Origin: Pauljensenia sp018375675 | GTDB lineage: Bacteria; Actinomycetota; Actinomycetes; Actinomycetales; Actinomycetaceae | Direction of reading: 5' to 3' | Assembly (NCBI GenBank): GCA_041432705.1 | Contig: JAPWAE010000003.1 | Span: 62,001-126,000 of the forward strand | Length of the DNA: 64,000 nucleotides | Shown here: positions 8,722-16,933 of the stretch, piece after piece | How the letters are laid out: each line of letters begins with the position of its first letter | Numbering within the stretch: position 1 is the first letter of the stretch | Notes under the pieces: generated by a model | Databases searched by the model: none | Seen by the model: only the letters and a program-made list of their open reading frames with translations | Told to the model about the DNA's origin: nothing | Program-made: the position numbers and the translations under genes

Positions 8722-9720
8722 TCACTGCATCGAAGAATTACCCACGATGTCGACGACCATCACGTTCGCCTGAGCCGAGGTACCCGATTGCGCTTGCGAA
8801 GCCGGGATCGGGACAACAAGGAGGATACGGGAGCCGACAGTGTAACCGGCCAGACCGGCGGTCGTCACGGCCTCCTTGACGGGTGCTTGACTCCAGCTCG
8901 ACTGTGTCTGTCCGTTCGCTCCAAAGCCGCCGACGACAGCTTTATACAGGAAGGACTCTCCATCTGTCAGTTCCTCGCCGGAGCCCTTGTAGATCGTGTA
9001 GATCTTCCGCTCGGTGGGCGCAGCGACACTCTCGTCGATCGCCAGAGTCGGCTCGACACCGGGATCACCGGTCACGGTCACACCGGCGGGCAGCTCCTCG
9101 CCGGTCGCCGTCGCGCCGCTGAGAACCGACTCGTCAGCCAGGTTCTCGGTGGCGGTGCCCACGATGTCCACGACGAACACGAGGGTCGAGTTCGCGGGAA
9201 TATCGCCAGCGGCCTGGCCGCCGTAGCCGAGAGAGGCAGGAATCACGAGCTCGACGCGGTCACCCACGTGCGTGTGGGCCAGACCGTAGCCCCAGCCCTT
9301 GACGACCCGGTCGAGCGAGAACTCAATGGCGTCACCGCGCTGGTACGACGAGTCAAAAATGGTGCCGTCCCACAGGGTGCCCACGTAGTTCGCCTTGATC
9401 GTCGCGCCCGGGCACACGACCGCTCCGTCACCCTGCTTGAGGGTTTTGACAAGAACCTTCGAGGTGGGCTGGGATCCGCTGCCCGCCGCAATCACGGGAG
9501 TGTCCTCGCCGGAAACAGACGGGAAGTTACCCGTGCCGCTACGGTCAACGTTCGTGTTCTGTTCGGCGGAGTCGTCCGTCGCACAGGCGGAGTAGTCGAT
9601 ATCCGCAGCAGCGGGAGCCGAGGACGAAGACGACGAGGTCGCGTCGGTGCATGCGGCGAGTCCGAGGACAAGCGCGGCCGCGCCGGCGAGGGCGCCGAGG
9701 CGGCGCAGAGAGGACATCAT
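8722..9720 (-). CDS. FKBP-type peptidyl-prolyl isomerase lipoprotein
   Basis: Secreted, lipid-anchored prolyl isomerase that probably helps fold exported proteins. A signal peptide ends in the lipobox LAAC, with Cys24 the expected lipidation site, followed by a Ser/Ala-rich linker. There are two FKBP-like domains. The first is complete (GTIFDSS, SLGYGG, LVFVVDIV). The second, C-terminal one is degenerate and lacks most active-site aromatic residues while keeping the closing VMVVDIV strand. The start is one of two adjacent ATGs (9720 or 9717); the longer open frame has no ribosome site. It begins 19 nt after erpA and is co-transcribed with it, an unexplained but common actinobacterial pairing. 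Confidence 0.88.
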   Translation of the reverse strand: MMSSLRRLGALAGAAALVLGLAACTDATSSSSSSAPAAADIDYSACATDDSAEQNTNVDRSGTGNFPSVSGEDTPVIAAGSGSQPTSKVLVKTLKQGDGAVVCPGATIKANYVGTLWDGTIFDSSYQRGDAIEFSLDRVVKGWGYGLAHTHVGDRVELVIPASLGYGGQAAGDIPANSTLVFVVDIVGTATENLADESVLSGATATGEELPAGVTVTGDPGVEPTLAIDESVAAPTERKIYTIYKGSGEELTDGESFLYKAVVGGFGANGQTQSSWSQAPVKEAVTTAGLAGYTVGSRILLVVPIPASQAQSGTSAQANVMVVDIVGNSSMQ

Positions 9721-9739
9721 GAGATGGTGTTCTTTCGGC

Positions 9740-10093
9740 TCAGTGGAAGGACTCGCCGCAGGCGCAGGTGTTCTGGGCGTTGGGGTTATCGATCGTGAAG
9801 CCCTGACGCTCAATCGTGTCAGCGAAGTCGATCGTGGCACCGCTCAGGTAGGGCACGCTCATGCGGTCGACGACGACCTCGACGCCGTCGAAGGAACGAA
9901 TCGCGTCGCCGTCAAGCGTGCGGTCGTCGAAGTACAGCTGGTAGATCAGGCCGGAGCAGCCGCCCGGCTGAACGGCGATACGCAGGCGCAGGTCGTCGCG
10001 ACCCTCCTGCTCGAGGAGGCTCTTGACCTTCGCGGCAGCGACGTCGGTGAGGATGACCTCGTGGGTGGGAGCCTGAGTTGCGGACTCGGACAT
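9740..10093 (-). CDS. erpA: Iron-sulfur cluster insertion protein
   Basis: A-type carrier that passes Fe-S clusters to apo-proteins in the cytosol. The 117-aa protein has the three cysteines of the family: Cys46 in GGCSG, and Cys110 and Cys112 in the C-terminal CAC motif. AAGGAG lies 5 nt before the ATG. In M. tuberculosis the homologue next to a glycerate-kinase-like gene is Rv2204c (from memory), and the same neighbour is found here 85 nt upstream. Confidence 0.93.
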   Translation of the reverse strand: MSESATQAPTHEVILTDVAAAKVKSLLEQEGRDDLRLRIAVQPGGCSGLIYQLYFDDRTLDGDAIRSFDGVEVVVDRMSVPYLSGATIDFADTIERQGFTIDNPNAQNTCACGESFH

Positions 10094-10178
10094 GATGCTC
10101 CTTATTGTTGCGGATAGACGTATTCCCTTGACACACTACTCCCCCGCAGGCGCCCCGCGCCACGGGTGGAATGCGCGC

Positions 10179-11147
10179 TCAGCGTAACCAGGTGCGGGCA
10201 ACGCGGCGTCCAGCGTCTTCGAGCGTGACGGATCCCTCCGTCTCGAAGACGCCATGGAGCCCCCATTCGGCCTTCTCGAAGTGCGACAGGCTGGACCTGT
10301 GGGTGATGGCGACGACCGGCAGCGCGTACGTCGCAGCCACACGAGTCACGCAATCAAGGGTCGACTCAGCAAGCACCGGGGAGGCAAGTTCGGGTTCGGC
10401 GACGATCACAAGGTCCGCGCCATCAATGAGCGCTTCCAGACCCAGAAGCGAAGACAGCAGATCACCCGTCGGTGCGATGCGCCCACCGATGGCTGCAATG
10501 ACCGCTCCGACGCCGCCAGCTGCACCGGAACCACGCTGGCGAGCCGGGTGCACGTCCGCTCCGTCAAGCAGCTGGTGGCGCCCGAGCGGACGATGGGCGA
10601 ACGCCTGCGTAAGAGCGGCAGTGAGAGCGGTGTCTTGTGCCTCAATCGGCTCCAGATCAGGAGCAACGGCGAGGACCGAGTCGAGGCCAAGCAGCGGGCG
10701 CGCGGTCGATGCCGCGCACACGAGGTCCACGCCCGCTTCGGCCACGAGGCTCTGCGCGCGCGTCAGGGCATCGGCGAGTGCATCAGGGCGCCTCGGATCG
10801 AGGCCCGGGACATCCAGGAGGCCCTCAAGAAACCCGACGCCGCAATCGGGCGAGAAATTATGCCCACCTTCGACGATCACGGTGCCGCCGCGGCGGAGTG
10901 AATCCGCCACGCGCTCGCCTGCCTCTCGCGACGACGAGGCCTGGGTGGGTACGCGCACGAAAGAGGCCTGGGAATCCAGCGCAGCCACGGCCTCGTCGAA
11001 GGTGGGTCCGGTTCCGAACGGAACCGTGACAACTGTTGGCTCCAAAGCGCCGGCGAGGACGCCCCGGCGGATGGCGTCGAGCGCCTCGCCGGTCGGCAGG
11101 GCGGGAGCACCCCCGTCCCACCGACCGGCGACAACGATACGTTTCAC
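10179..11147 (-). CDS. Glycerate kinase-like protein
   Basis: Probably a type 1 glycerate kinase-fold protein (glycerate to phosphoglycerate). The family-specific GSGAAGGVGA segment and the following glycine-rich region are seen, as is the late substrate-binding part. At 322 aa it is shorter than characterised GlxK enzymes (about 380 aa) and the N-terminal half is poorly conserved, so activity is uncertain. Its ATG overlaps the stop of the upstream dipeptidase by 4 bases (ATGA), showing translational coupling. erpA follows after 85 nt. Confidence 0.72.
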   Translation of the reverse strand: MKRIVVAGRWDGGAPALPTGEALDAIRRGVLAGALEPTVVTVPFGTGPTFDEAVAALDSQASFVRVPTQASSSREAGERVADSLRRGGTVIVEGGHNFSPDCGVGFLEGLLDVPGLDPRRPDALADALTRAQSLVAEAGVDLVCAASTARPLLGLDSVLAVAPDLEPIEAQDTALTAALTQAFAHRPLGRHQLLDGADVHPARQRGSGAAGGVGAVIAAIGGRIAPTGDLLSSLLGLEALIDGADLVIVAEPELASPVLAESTLDCVTRVAATYALPVVAITHRSSLSHFEKAEWGLHGVFETEGSVTLEDAGRRVARTWLR

Positions 11148-12517
11148 AGGGACGCCACGCGCGTCAGCAGAAGCGCCTCGGCAAGGATCGCGGCCTTCAG
11201 GTCGGAGATCGACTGCGACTCGTCCTCGGAGTGGGCGTTCGTCAGCGGATCCTCGACGCCGGTGACGACGACCTGTGCGCTGGGGAAGATGCGCTGGAAG
11301 TCCGAGATGAACGGGATCGAGCCGCCCACACCGATGTTGACCGAGGGAACACCCCAGGCCTCGGTGAGAGACTCGTGCAGAGCCTTGGTCACGGGGGAAT
11401 CCATGTCGGCCTGGTAGCCGGCACCCGCGTCCTCGGCGGTGACCTCGACGCGCGCGCCGAAGGGGGCGTGTGAGAGCAGGTAGTCGACAAGCTTGGCCTG
11501 AGCCTCGGCGGGATCCACGCCCGGCACCGTGCGCATCGACAGGCGGAAGCGCGTGTGCGGGGCGATCGTGTTCGAGGCGTTGGAGACCGGGCGAGCATCA
11601 AAACCGATCACCGAGATCGACGGCTTGGTCCACATACGGGCAGCGATATCACCGGAGCCTGCAAGCTGCAGACCTTCGACCATGCCGGCCGCGGCGCGCA
11701 GCTCTTCCTCCGGCCAATCCACGTCCGCGTGATCCGAGCCGCCCAGGCCCGGCACCGCGACGTCACCATTCTCGTCGAACAGCGACGCGATGAGCATCGA
11801 AGAAATGGCGACGGAATCAAGGAGCGGGCCACCGAACGCACCGGAGTGCACCGCGTGGTCGGCGACGGTCACGTCGACGGTCACAATCGCGTTGCCGCGC
11901 AGGGTCGACGTGACGGCAGGCTCGCCCACCTTCCAGTTCGACGAGTCCGTCACGACGATGACGTCGGCGGCAAGCTCGTCCTTGTGGGCGTCGAGGAACG
12001 CGGTGAACGACGGAGAACCAATCTCTTCCTCGCCCTCGATGAACACGACGACGTTGACCGGCAGGTCCTCGCCGAGGATCGACAGCGAACCGAGGTGGAC
12101 CGTGATGCCGGCGCCATCGTCGGAGGAACCACGGCCGTAGATGCGATCGCCGCGAACCTCGGCCTTGTAGGGGTCCATGCTCCAGCGGCTCAGCTCGCCC
12201 ACCGGCTGCACATCGTGGTGCGCGTACAGCAGGACGGTCGGCGCGCCCTCAATATGAGGCGTGTGCGCGACGAGGGCGGGCTTGCCCTCGGTGCCATCAG
12301 CGGCGCTCTCGCGGAGAACCTTGGCTTCCAGGCCCAGGGCGGCGAAACGCTCGCGGATATGCTCAGCGCTGCGCTCCACGTCGGCCGCATGCGCGGGATC
12401 CGACGACACCGACGGAATCGCGACGAGCTGCGTGAGCTCCTCCAGCAGGGACGGGAAAGCAGCCTCCAGGCGCTCCTTCAAAACGGACGTGGACAGTGCA
12501 TGTGAAGTATCAGCCAT
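11144..12517 (-). CDS. M20-family dipeptidase/zinc metallopeptidase
   Basis: Cytosolic di-zinc peptidase of the M20 family (carnosinase/dipeptidase branch). The expected metal-site motifs are seen in order: HHDVQP, the bridging Asp in GSSDDGAG, the catalytic EGEEEIGS, a third-ligand Asp in VVTDSSN and a late His in NAHSEDE. About 457 aa, a normal length. The ATG of MADTSHA is preferred over an in-frame ATG six codons upstream. First gene of a unit with the glycerate-kinase-like gene. Confidence 0.88.
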   Translation of the reverse strand: MADTSHALSTSVLKERLEAAFPSLLEELTQLVAIPSVSSDPAHAADVERSAEHIRERFAALGLEAKVLRESAADGTEGKPALVAHTPHIEGAPTVLLYAHHDVQPVGELSRWSMDPYKAEVRGDRIYGRGSSDDGAGITVHLGSLSILGEDLPVNVVVFIEGEEEIGSPSFTAFLDAHKDELAADVIVVTDSSNWKVGEPAVTSTLRGNAIVTVDVTVADHAVHSGAFGGPLLDSVAISSMLIASLFDENGDVAVPGLGGSDHADVDWPEEELRAAAGMVEGLQLAGSGDIAARMWTKPSISVIGFDARPVSNASNTIAPHTRFRLSMRTVPGVDPAEAQAKLVDYLLSHAPFGARVEVTAEDAGAGYQADMDSPVTKALHESLTEAWGVPSVNIGVGGSIPFISDFQRIFPSAQVVVTGVEDPLTNAHSEDESQSISDLKAAILAEALLLTRVASL

Positions 12518-12575
12518 ACGACCAGGGTAGACCATGGGAGTGCGAGGCGGGTGGGCTATCCGCTAGCCTTGAAGC

Positions 12576-13196
12576 GTGTTTGGACGAAGCAAGAACAACA
12601 ACGACGAGACCTCGATGCACATCGAGCCCGTCTCCACGACGCCCGACGGCAAGAAAGGCCGCCCCACGCCGAAGCGTAAGGCAGCCGAGGCCGCCCGCAT
12701 CCACCCTCTGGTGCCCAAGGACCGCAAGGAAGCCAAACGTGCCGCCCGCGCCGCCCGCAACGCGCGTTTCGAGGCCGAACAGCGCGCGATGGTCACCGGC
12801 GAAGAAAAGTACCTGCCAGCCCGTGACAAGGGACGTGCACGCCGTTTCGTGCGTGACTACGTCGACGCGCGCCACTCCTTCTCTGAGTGGATTCTCGCCG
12901 TCATGATGGTGTCCATCATCCTGATCATGGTGCTGTCGATGCTGGGCAACAAGATCCCGCTGCAGTACCAGGCGTACATGCTCTACGGATCGTCCATCCT
13001 TATGTACGGCTCTTTCATTATCACCGCCATTGAAGCCATCCTCGTGTGGCGCAAGGTCAAGCGCACCTTCACCGAGGCCCACCCCCGCGAGGATATTCCC
13101 TCCGGTACCGCCTACTACACCTTCTCCCGCATGATCATGCCTCGCCGTTGGCGCTCTCCGCGCCCGCAGGTCGACCGCGGGCAGTTCCCGAAGTAG
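12576..13196 (+). CDS. DUF3043 family membrane protein
   Basis: A 206-aa actinobacterial protein of unknown function. The N-terminal 95 residues are cytosolic and very basic (runs of KRK, AKRAARAARNAR). Two membrane helices follow (about residues 105-125 and 130-152, a hairpin), then a basic C-terminal tail. The start is a GTG. A TAGCCT hexamer ends 6 nt before it and no Shine-Dalgarno is visible, so a leaderless message is likely. Divergent from the dipeptidase gene by about 58 bases. Confidence 0.85.
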   Translation: MFGRSKNNNDETSMHIEPVSTTPDGKKGRPTPKRKAAEAARIHPLVPKDRKEAKRAARAARNARFEAEQRAMVTGEEKYLPARDKGRARRFVRDYVDARHSFSEWILAVMMVSIILIMVLSMLGNKIPLQYQAYMLYGSSILMYGSFIITAIEAILVWRKVKRTFTEAHPREDIPSGTAYYTFSRMIMPRRWRSPRPQVDRGQFPK

Positions 13197-13207
13197 TCGT
13201 CTGTGTC

Positions 13208-13244
13208 GTCGGCCCCGCCCCATCCACATGGGTGCGGGGCCGAC
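13208..13244 (+). terminator. Terminator hairpin after the DUF3043 gene
   Basis: Stem of 11 bp (GTCGGCCCCGC with its complement) continued by CCCA/TGGG with one bulge and loop TCCACA. It starts 11 bases past the stop. The first of the 30-bp-spaced repeats falls inside its loop. Confidence 0.75.
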
Positions 13245-13305
13245 GTGTTGTATCCACAGGGCATCTCGAAGCGGCACCTGTATCCACAGGGCATGCCGTG
13301 GCGCT
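13221..13305 (+). repeat. Three direct repeats at 30-bp period plus GTGGCGCT box
   Basis: CATCCACATGG at 13221, TATCCACAGGG at 13251 and TATCCACAGGG at 13281 are spaced exactly 30 bp. GTGGCGCT (13298-13305) follows the third after six bases. The same arrangement, in the same orientation to the gene, precedes the SSB paralogue at 50.4 kb. The core resembles a DnaA box (TTATCCACA) but conservation continues into GGG. Probably a binding array for an unknown regulator. Confidence 0.7.
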
Positions 13306-13337
13306 GGCCATCACGTCCTCGCGTGCACGATTCTGTC

Positions 13338-13365
13338 CGTGTCGGAGCAACGATGCTCCGACACG
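13338..13365 (+). promoter_or_regulatory. Long perfect palindrome in the leader of the 13.4-kb gene
   Basis: Perfect 12-bp arms (CGTGTCGGAGCA and its complement) around ACGA, ending 6 bases before the AAGGAAG ribosome site. It could be an mRNA hairpin or a repressor operator. Confidence 0.7.
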
Positions 13366-13382
13366 AACGACAAGGAAGCATC

Positions 13383-13937
13383 ATGCACACAACGATCACA
13401 CTGCCCACCGCCTGCGATATGTTGCTCGACGAGGAGGAACCCTGCCCCGAGGGCATGTACGGCCCACCTCGATGGCTCGACGATCGGGGCGTCTCTGCTC
13501 TGTTGGCTCCCTACCTGTGCGATGGGTGGGACCTGGGCGACTACGCGCGCTTCGCGGACCTGTCGGGGGCAGATGCCCGTCGGCTCACCTCGCTGCTGCC
13601 GAAAAAAGCGCGCGACGATCGACAGAACAACGCGCCTCGCATCATTGACCTGCTGCGCGCCGCCTCCCGCATCGACGGGCTCACCCTCGAGGGATACGTC
13701 ATTCGCGCGCCGCGGCGAGACGAACGCGTCAGCATCGACACCGTACTCGTTCCAGAATCTGCGATCATCGCTCACACCGGATCTCCCATCGCCGAGGAGC
13801 GGTATCCGAGCTACCAGCACTGGCTGACACTCGCCTCGGTCCTTGGCCTCGGCGATGAGGCGATCCCTCCTGATGAGATGCGCGTACTCATTCGAGACGG
13901 ATCATCCAAGCGATGGTGGTGGGCATGGTGGGACTGA
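13383..13937 (+). CDS. Hypothetical protein with Trp-rich C-terminus
   Basis: A 184-aa protein I do not recognise. It is predicted soluble and has no signal peptide or membrane helix. The N-terminal half is acidic (DEEEPCPEG) with a WDLGDYARFADL stretch; a mid region around residue 95-140 alternates strands and ends in SYQHWLTLASVLGLG; the last residues are a striking SKRWWWAWWD. AAGGAAG stands 5 nt before the ATG at 13383. An in-frame extension upstream reads through the repeat array and is rejected. It sits alone between the DUF3043 gene and pyrD. Its upstream region matches that of the SSB paralogue, so a shared regulator and perhaps a role near DNA are suggested, by inference only. Confidence 0.75.
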   Translation: MHTTITLPTACDMLLDEEEPCPEGMYGPPRWLDDRGVSALLAPYLCDGWDLGDYARFADLSGADARRLTSLLPKKARDDRQNNAPRIIDLLRAASRIDGLTLEGYVIRAPRRDERVSIDTVLVPESAIIAHTGSPIAEERYPSYQHWLTLASVLGLGDEAIPPDEMRVLIRDGSSKRWWWAWWD

Positions 13938-13955
13938 TCAACTATCCTAGGAACC

Positions 13956-15020
13956 ATGATCCGACGCGCATACAACTGGGCTTTCACACACTTCATCTCG
14001 TATTCAGACCCGGAGGTTGCACACCACTGGGGTCTGGGAGCGATTTCCTTGGCCGGACGATTCGCCCCGACGCGCGGACTCATGCGCGCTACGCTGGGCC
14101 ACCTCGACCCGACTCACTCCCCTACGCGCGTCGTCGGTGGCGTCGAGGTCCCCCTGATGCTGGGGCAGCGCCGCCTGCCCTCCCGTCTCGGTCTGGCGGC
14201 TGGCATGGACAAGGACGCCGAGGCCGTGCTCGGCATGTGCGCCCTCGGCTACGCCTTCGTCGAGATTGGCACCGTGACTCCCCGTCCCCAGCCCGGCAAC
14301 GACGCGCCGCGCCTGTGGCGCCTCATGGAGGAACGCGGCCTGCGTAACCGCATGGGTTTCAACAACGCCGGAGCAGACGCCGCCGCCGAGAAACTGCGCG
14401 AGCTGCGCTCGACTCCTGCGGGCCGTGCCGCCATCGTCGGCGCCAACATCGGCAAGAACAAGGTGACGTCTGAGGCGGATGCTCCCGCGGACTACGAGTA
14501 CTGCGCGGAGACGCTCGCCCACTGGGTGGACTTTATCGTCGTCAACGTGTCCTCTCCCAACACGCCTGGCCTGCGCGACCTGCAGTCCGTCGATCACCTG
14601 CGCCCGATCCTGCAGGCAGCCCGCCGCGGCTGCGAGGCGGGCGCTCCCGATCGCGTCATGCCGCTCTTCGTCAAGATCGCTCCCGATTTGGCCGACGAGG
14701 ACATCGTCGCCGTCGTCGAGCTGACGAAGGAACTCGGCCTGGCGGGCGTCGTCGCCACGAACACGACGATCAACCACGACCTGGGCGAAGGCGGCGTCTC
14801 CGGCGCTCCGCTTCTGCCCCGTGCGCTGGAGGTCGTCTCCCTGGTGGCACGACACCTTGACGACGAGCAGATCCTCATCGGCACCGGCGGCATCTCGTCG
14901 TCCGAGGACGCGCTGCGCATGATCAGCGCGGGCGCAGACCTGGTCGAGGCGTTCTCTGCCTTCATCTTCGAGGGCCCGTCCTGGCCGGGCGAGGTCTCGC
15001 GCGCCCTCCAGCGGGCGTAA
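13956..15020 (+). CDS. pyrD: Dihydroorotate dehydrogenase (quinone), class 2
   Basis: Oxidises dihydroorotate to orotate in pyrimidine synthesis and passes electrons to membrane quinone. At 354 aa it has the class 2 N-terminal amphipathic extension (residues 1-40), the FMN segment GLAAGMDKDAE and NVSSPNTPGLRDLQ with the catalytic Ser expected of class 2. GTGGI and the C-terminal GADLVEAFSAF are also present. The enzyme implies a respiratory quinone. TATCCT ends 7 nt before the ATG and only a weak AGGA is present, so the message may be leaderless. Followed after 9 nt by the methyltransferase gene. Confidence 0.96.
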   Translation: MIRRAYNWAFTHFISYSDPEVAHHWGLGAISLAGRFAPTRGLMRATLGHLDPTHSPTRVVGGVEVPLMLGQRRLPSRLGLAAGMDKDAEAVLGMCALGYAFVEIGTVTPRPQPGNDAPRLWRLMEERGLRNRMGFNNAGADAAAEKLRELRSTPAGRAAIVGANIGKNKVTSEADAPADYEYCAETLAHWVDFIVVNVSSPNTPGLRDLQSVDHLRPILQAARRGCEAGAPDRVMPLFVKIAPDLADEDIVAVVELTKELGLAGVVATNTTINHDLGEGGVSGAPLLPRALEVVSLVARHLDDEQILIGTGGISSSEDALRMISAGADLVEAFSAFIFEGPSWPGEVSRALQRA

Positions 15021-15029
15021 GGGAGCGCC

Positions 15030-15902
15030 GTGATTATCGAGCTCACCAGCGCGGATCTGAGCGCAGATTCGCGCCTGGACGACTACACGCGCCTCAAAGA
15101 CGTCAAACTTCGTTCCAAGATCGAACCGGAACGCGGCCTGTACATGGCTGAGTCCGCGAACGTCATTGAACGCGCGATCCGCGCCGGCCACAGCCCGCGC
15201 TCCTTCCTCATGTCGAGGCGCTGGCTGCCGACCCTGACCGACCTCATCGAGGCGGCAACGGGTGCCCCCGACGGCGCGGACGTTCCAATCTTCGTCGCCG
15301 ACGAGGACGTCTTGGAGCAGATGACGGGCTTCCACCTGCACCGCGGCGCCCTCGCCGCCATGCAGCGCCCCGTCCTGCCGCCCCTCGCCGACCTGCTCGC
15401 AACTGCCCGGGGCGGCGCCCCGGCGCGTCGCGTCGTCGTCTTAGAGAACCTCGTCGACCATACGAATGTGGGCGCAGCATTCCGTAGCGCCGCCGCGCTC
15501 GGCGTCGACGCTGTCCTCGTGACCCCGCAGTGCGCTGATCCCCTCTATCGACGATCCGTGCGTGTCTCCATGGGGACCGTCTTCCAGGTGCCGTGGACCC
15601 GCCTCGAGTCCTGGCCCGGCGACATCGCCACGCTCCAGGAGGCTGGCTTCACGGTCGCGTCGCTGGCGCTGTCGGATGATTCGGTGTCCCTCGACGACTT
15701 CGCTGCGCTGCCCGCCCTCCAGGGGCCGGACGCCCGCCTCGCGATGGTGATGGGCACCGAAGGCGACGGCCTGGGACATCGCACCATCGCGGCCTCCGAC
15801 TACACTGTCAAAATCCCCATGGACCACGGGGTTGACTCGCTCAACGTCGCTGCCGCGTCCGCCGTCGTGTTTTGGGCGACCAGGGGCGTCGGCGCGCAGT
15901 AA
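15030..15902 (+). CDS. TrmH/SpoU-family RNA 2'-O-methyltransferase
   Basis: SPOUT-fold methyltransferase that probably modifies a ribose in rRNA or tRNA using S-adenosylmethionine. The N-terminal 100 residues form the substrate-binding domain. The C-terminal knot contains the three family motifs: NVGAAFRSA, MVMGTEGDGLG and DSLNVAAASAV. The start is a GTG with GGGAG upstream, 9 nt after pyrD, so the two genes are probably one transcript. The exact RNA target cannot be read from the sequence. Confidence 0.9.
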   Translation: MIIELTSADLSADSRLDDYTRLKDVKLRSKIEPERGLYMAESANVIERAIRAGHSPRSFLMSRRWLPTLTDLIEAATGAPDGADVPIFVADEDVLEQMTGFHLHRGALAAMQRPVLPPLADLLATARGGAPARRVVVLENLVDHTNVGAAFRSAAALGVDAVLVTPQCADPLYRRSVRVSMGTVFQVPWTRLESWPGDIATLQEAGFTVASLALSDDSVSLDDFAALPALQGPDARLAMVMGTEGDGLGHRTIAASDYTVKIPMDHGVDSLNVAAASAVVFWATRGVGAQ

Positions 15903-15961
15903 CGCGTCACCGCATTGTGCGGCGGCCGTACAATCGCCGCAAGCACCGCAGCCGCACACAA

Positions 15962-15995
15962 CGAGGCCGGAGCTGGTTCCCCAGCCCCGGCCTCG
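15962..15995. terminator. Bidirectional terminator
   Basis: 15-bp stem (CGAGGCCGGAGCTGG against CCAGCCCCGGCCTCG, one mismatch) with loop TTCC, between the convergent methyltransferase and HAD genes. Confidence 0.85.
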
Positions 15996-16015
15996 TCATC
16001 GTTTACTGCGACGGG

Positions 16016-16762
16016 TCAGCTCATGGATGCCACGATCTCGTCGATGACGTCCACGCATTCTTCCCATCCGGAAACGGCGCGCGTCGCGTAGCCGGCGGCC
16101 TTGACGGGGTAGTCATTGCCTTCCGGATCCAGGCGGTCGCCAATGAAGAGCATCTCGGAAGCAGGGATGCCCGTCTCTTCGACGAGCTTGCCCATGCCGA
16201 ACGCCTTGTCGATGCCACGGGTGGTGATGTCGACCGAGGTCGAGCCACCGCCGCGAACATCGAGCTCAGGCACGTCGGGCTGCACGGCGTCGCGCAGAGC
16301 GGCCTTCTTCGTGCCGTCCGGGTCCCAGGCGCGCTTCGCGTCGAGCGGAGCCTCCTGCCCCAGCGCGGAGAAGGTGATCTGCGAGCCTCGGTCCTCGATG
16401 ATGTTGCCCCACGGGTTGGGCTCCCACAGGCCGAGCTCACGCGCGTGACGCTCGAGCGAGTCGATCGCGCGGGCGGCCACCTCGGGGTCCAGGTCGTGCG
16501 CGTAACGCTCGACCCACGCGCCACCCTCATAGCGGTAGTAGCGCGTGCCGCAGGTGGGCATCAGGTGCAGGCGAGAGAGTTCCTCATCCGTGGCGTGCAG
16601 GTTGTCCAGCACCTGGGTGCGGAACTGACCCATCTGGCCGCCGGAGATGATGCACACCTCCACGTGGTCCAGCAGGGAACGCAACGCCTCGTCCATGCGG
16701 GCGGGCAGCGGCGACTTCGAGGGCGCCAGGGTGTCGTCGAGATCGAAGGCAACGAGCTTCAC
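16016..16762 (-). CDS. HAD-IIB phosphatase (phosphomannomutase-like)
   Basis: Haloacid-dehalogenase phosphatase of subclass IIB, 248 aa. Motif I is DLDDT (residues 7-11), motif II ISGGQ, and motif IV GDRLDPEGND. The region RGGGSTSVDITTRGIDKA resembles the substrate cap of eukaryotic-type phosphomannomutases, so a sugar phosphate substrate is likely. Starts with GTG 9 nt after metS and is the third gene of the metP-metS unit. How it relates to amino-acid import is not clear. Confidence 0.85.
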   Translation of the reverse strand: MKLVAFDLDDTLAPSKSPLPARMDEALRSLLDHVEVCIISGGQMGQFRTQVLDNLHATDEELSRLHLMPTCGTRYYRYEGGAWVERYAHDLDPEVAARAIDSLERHARELGLWEPNPWGNIIEDRGSQITFSALGQEAPLDAKRAWDPDGTKKAALRDAVQPDVPELDVRGGGSTSVDITTRGIDKAFGMGKLVEETGIPASEMLFIGDRLDPEGNDYPVKAAGYATRAVSGWEECVDVIDEIVASMS

Positions 16763-16771
16763 GATGCCACC

Positions 16772-16933
16772 CTACTGCTTCGCGGCTTCAGCGGCTTCGA
16801 TAGCGCGCTGCGCGGCCTCGGTCTCCTCATCGGTGGGCACCGAGAGGACCTGCAGCAGCACGACGGACGCGACGAGGCCACCCCACACGAGCAGGATCGT
16901 CAGGATCATCAGAGCGATAGCGGGAGCGGTCAC
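16772..16933 (-). CDS. metS: MetS-type small subunit of NSS amino-acid importer
   Basis: A 53-aa single-pass membrane protein (helix about residues 5-30, APAIALMILTILLVWGG, then an acidic tail ending in AEAAKQ). Such proteins partner NSS transporters; in Corynebacterium glutamicum MetS is needed with MetP for methionine and alanine uptake. The GTG start overlaps the stop of the transporter gene by 4 bases (GTGA), so synthesis is coupled. The identity rests on size, topology and position, which all fit the family. Confidence 0.88.
   Translation of the reverse strand: MTAPAIALMILTILLVWGGLVASVVLLQVLSVPTDEETEAAQRAIEAAEAAKQ

Noticed and set aside
13203..13382. N-terminal extension of the unknown 184-aa protein containing two LYPQG
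   Set aside because: Again a reading of the DNA repeats, starting inside a terminator hairpin; AAGGAAG marks the ATG at 13383.
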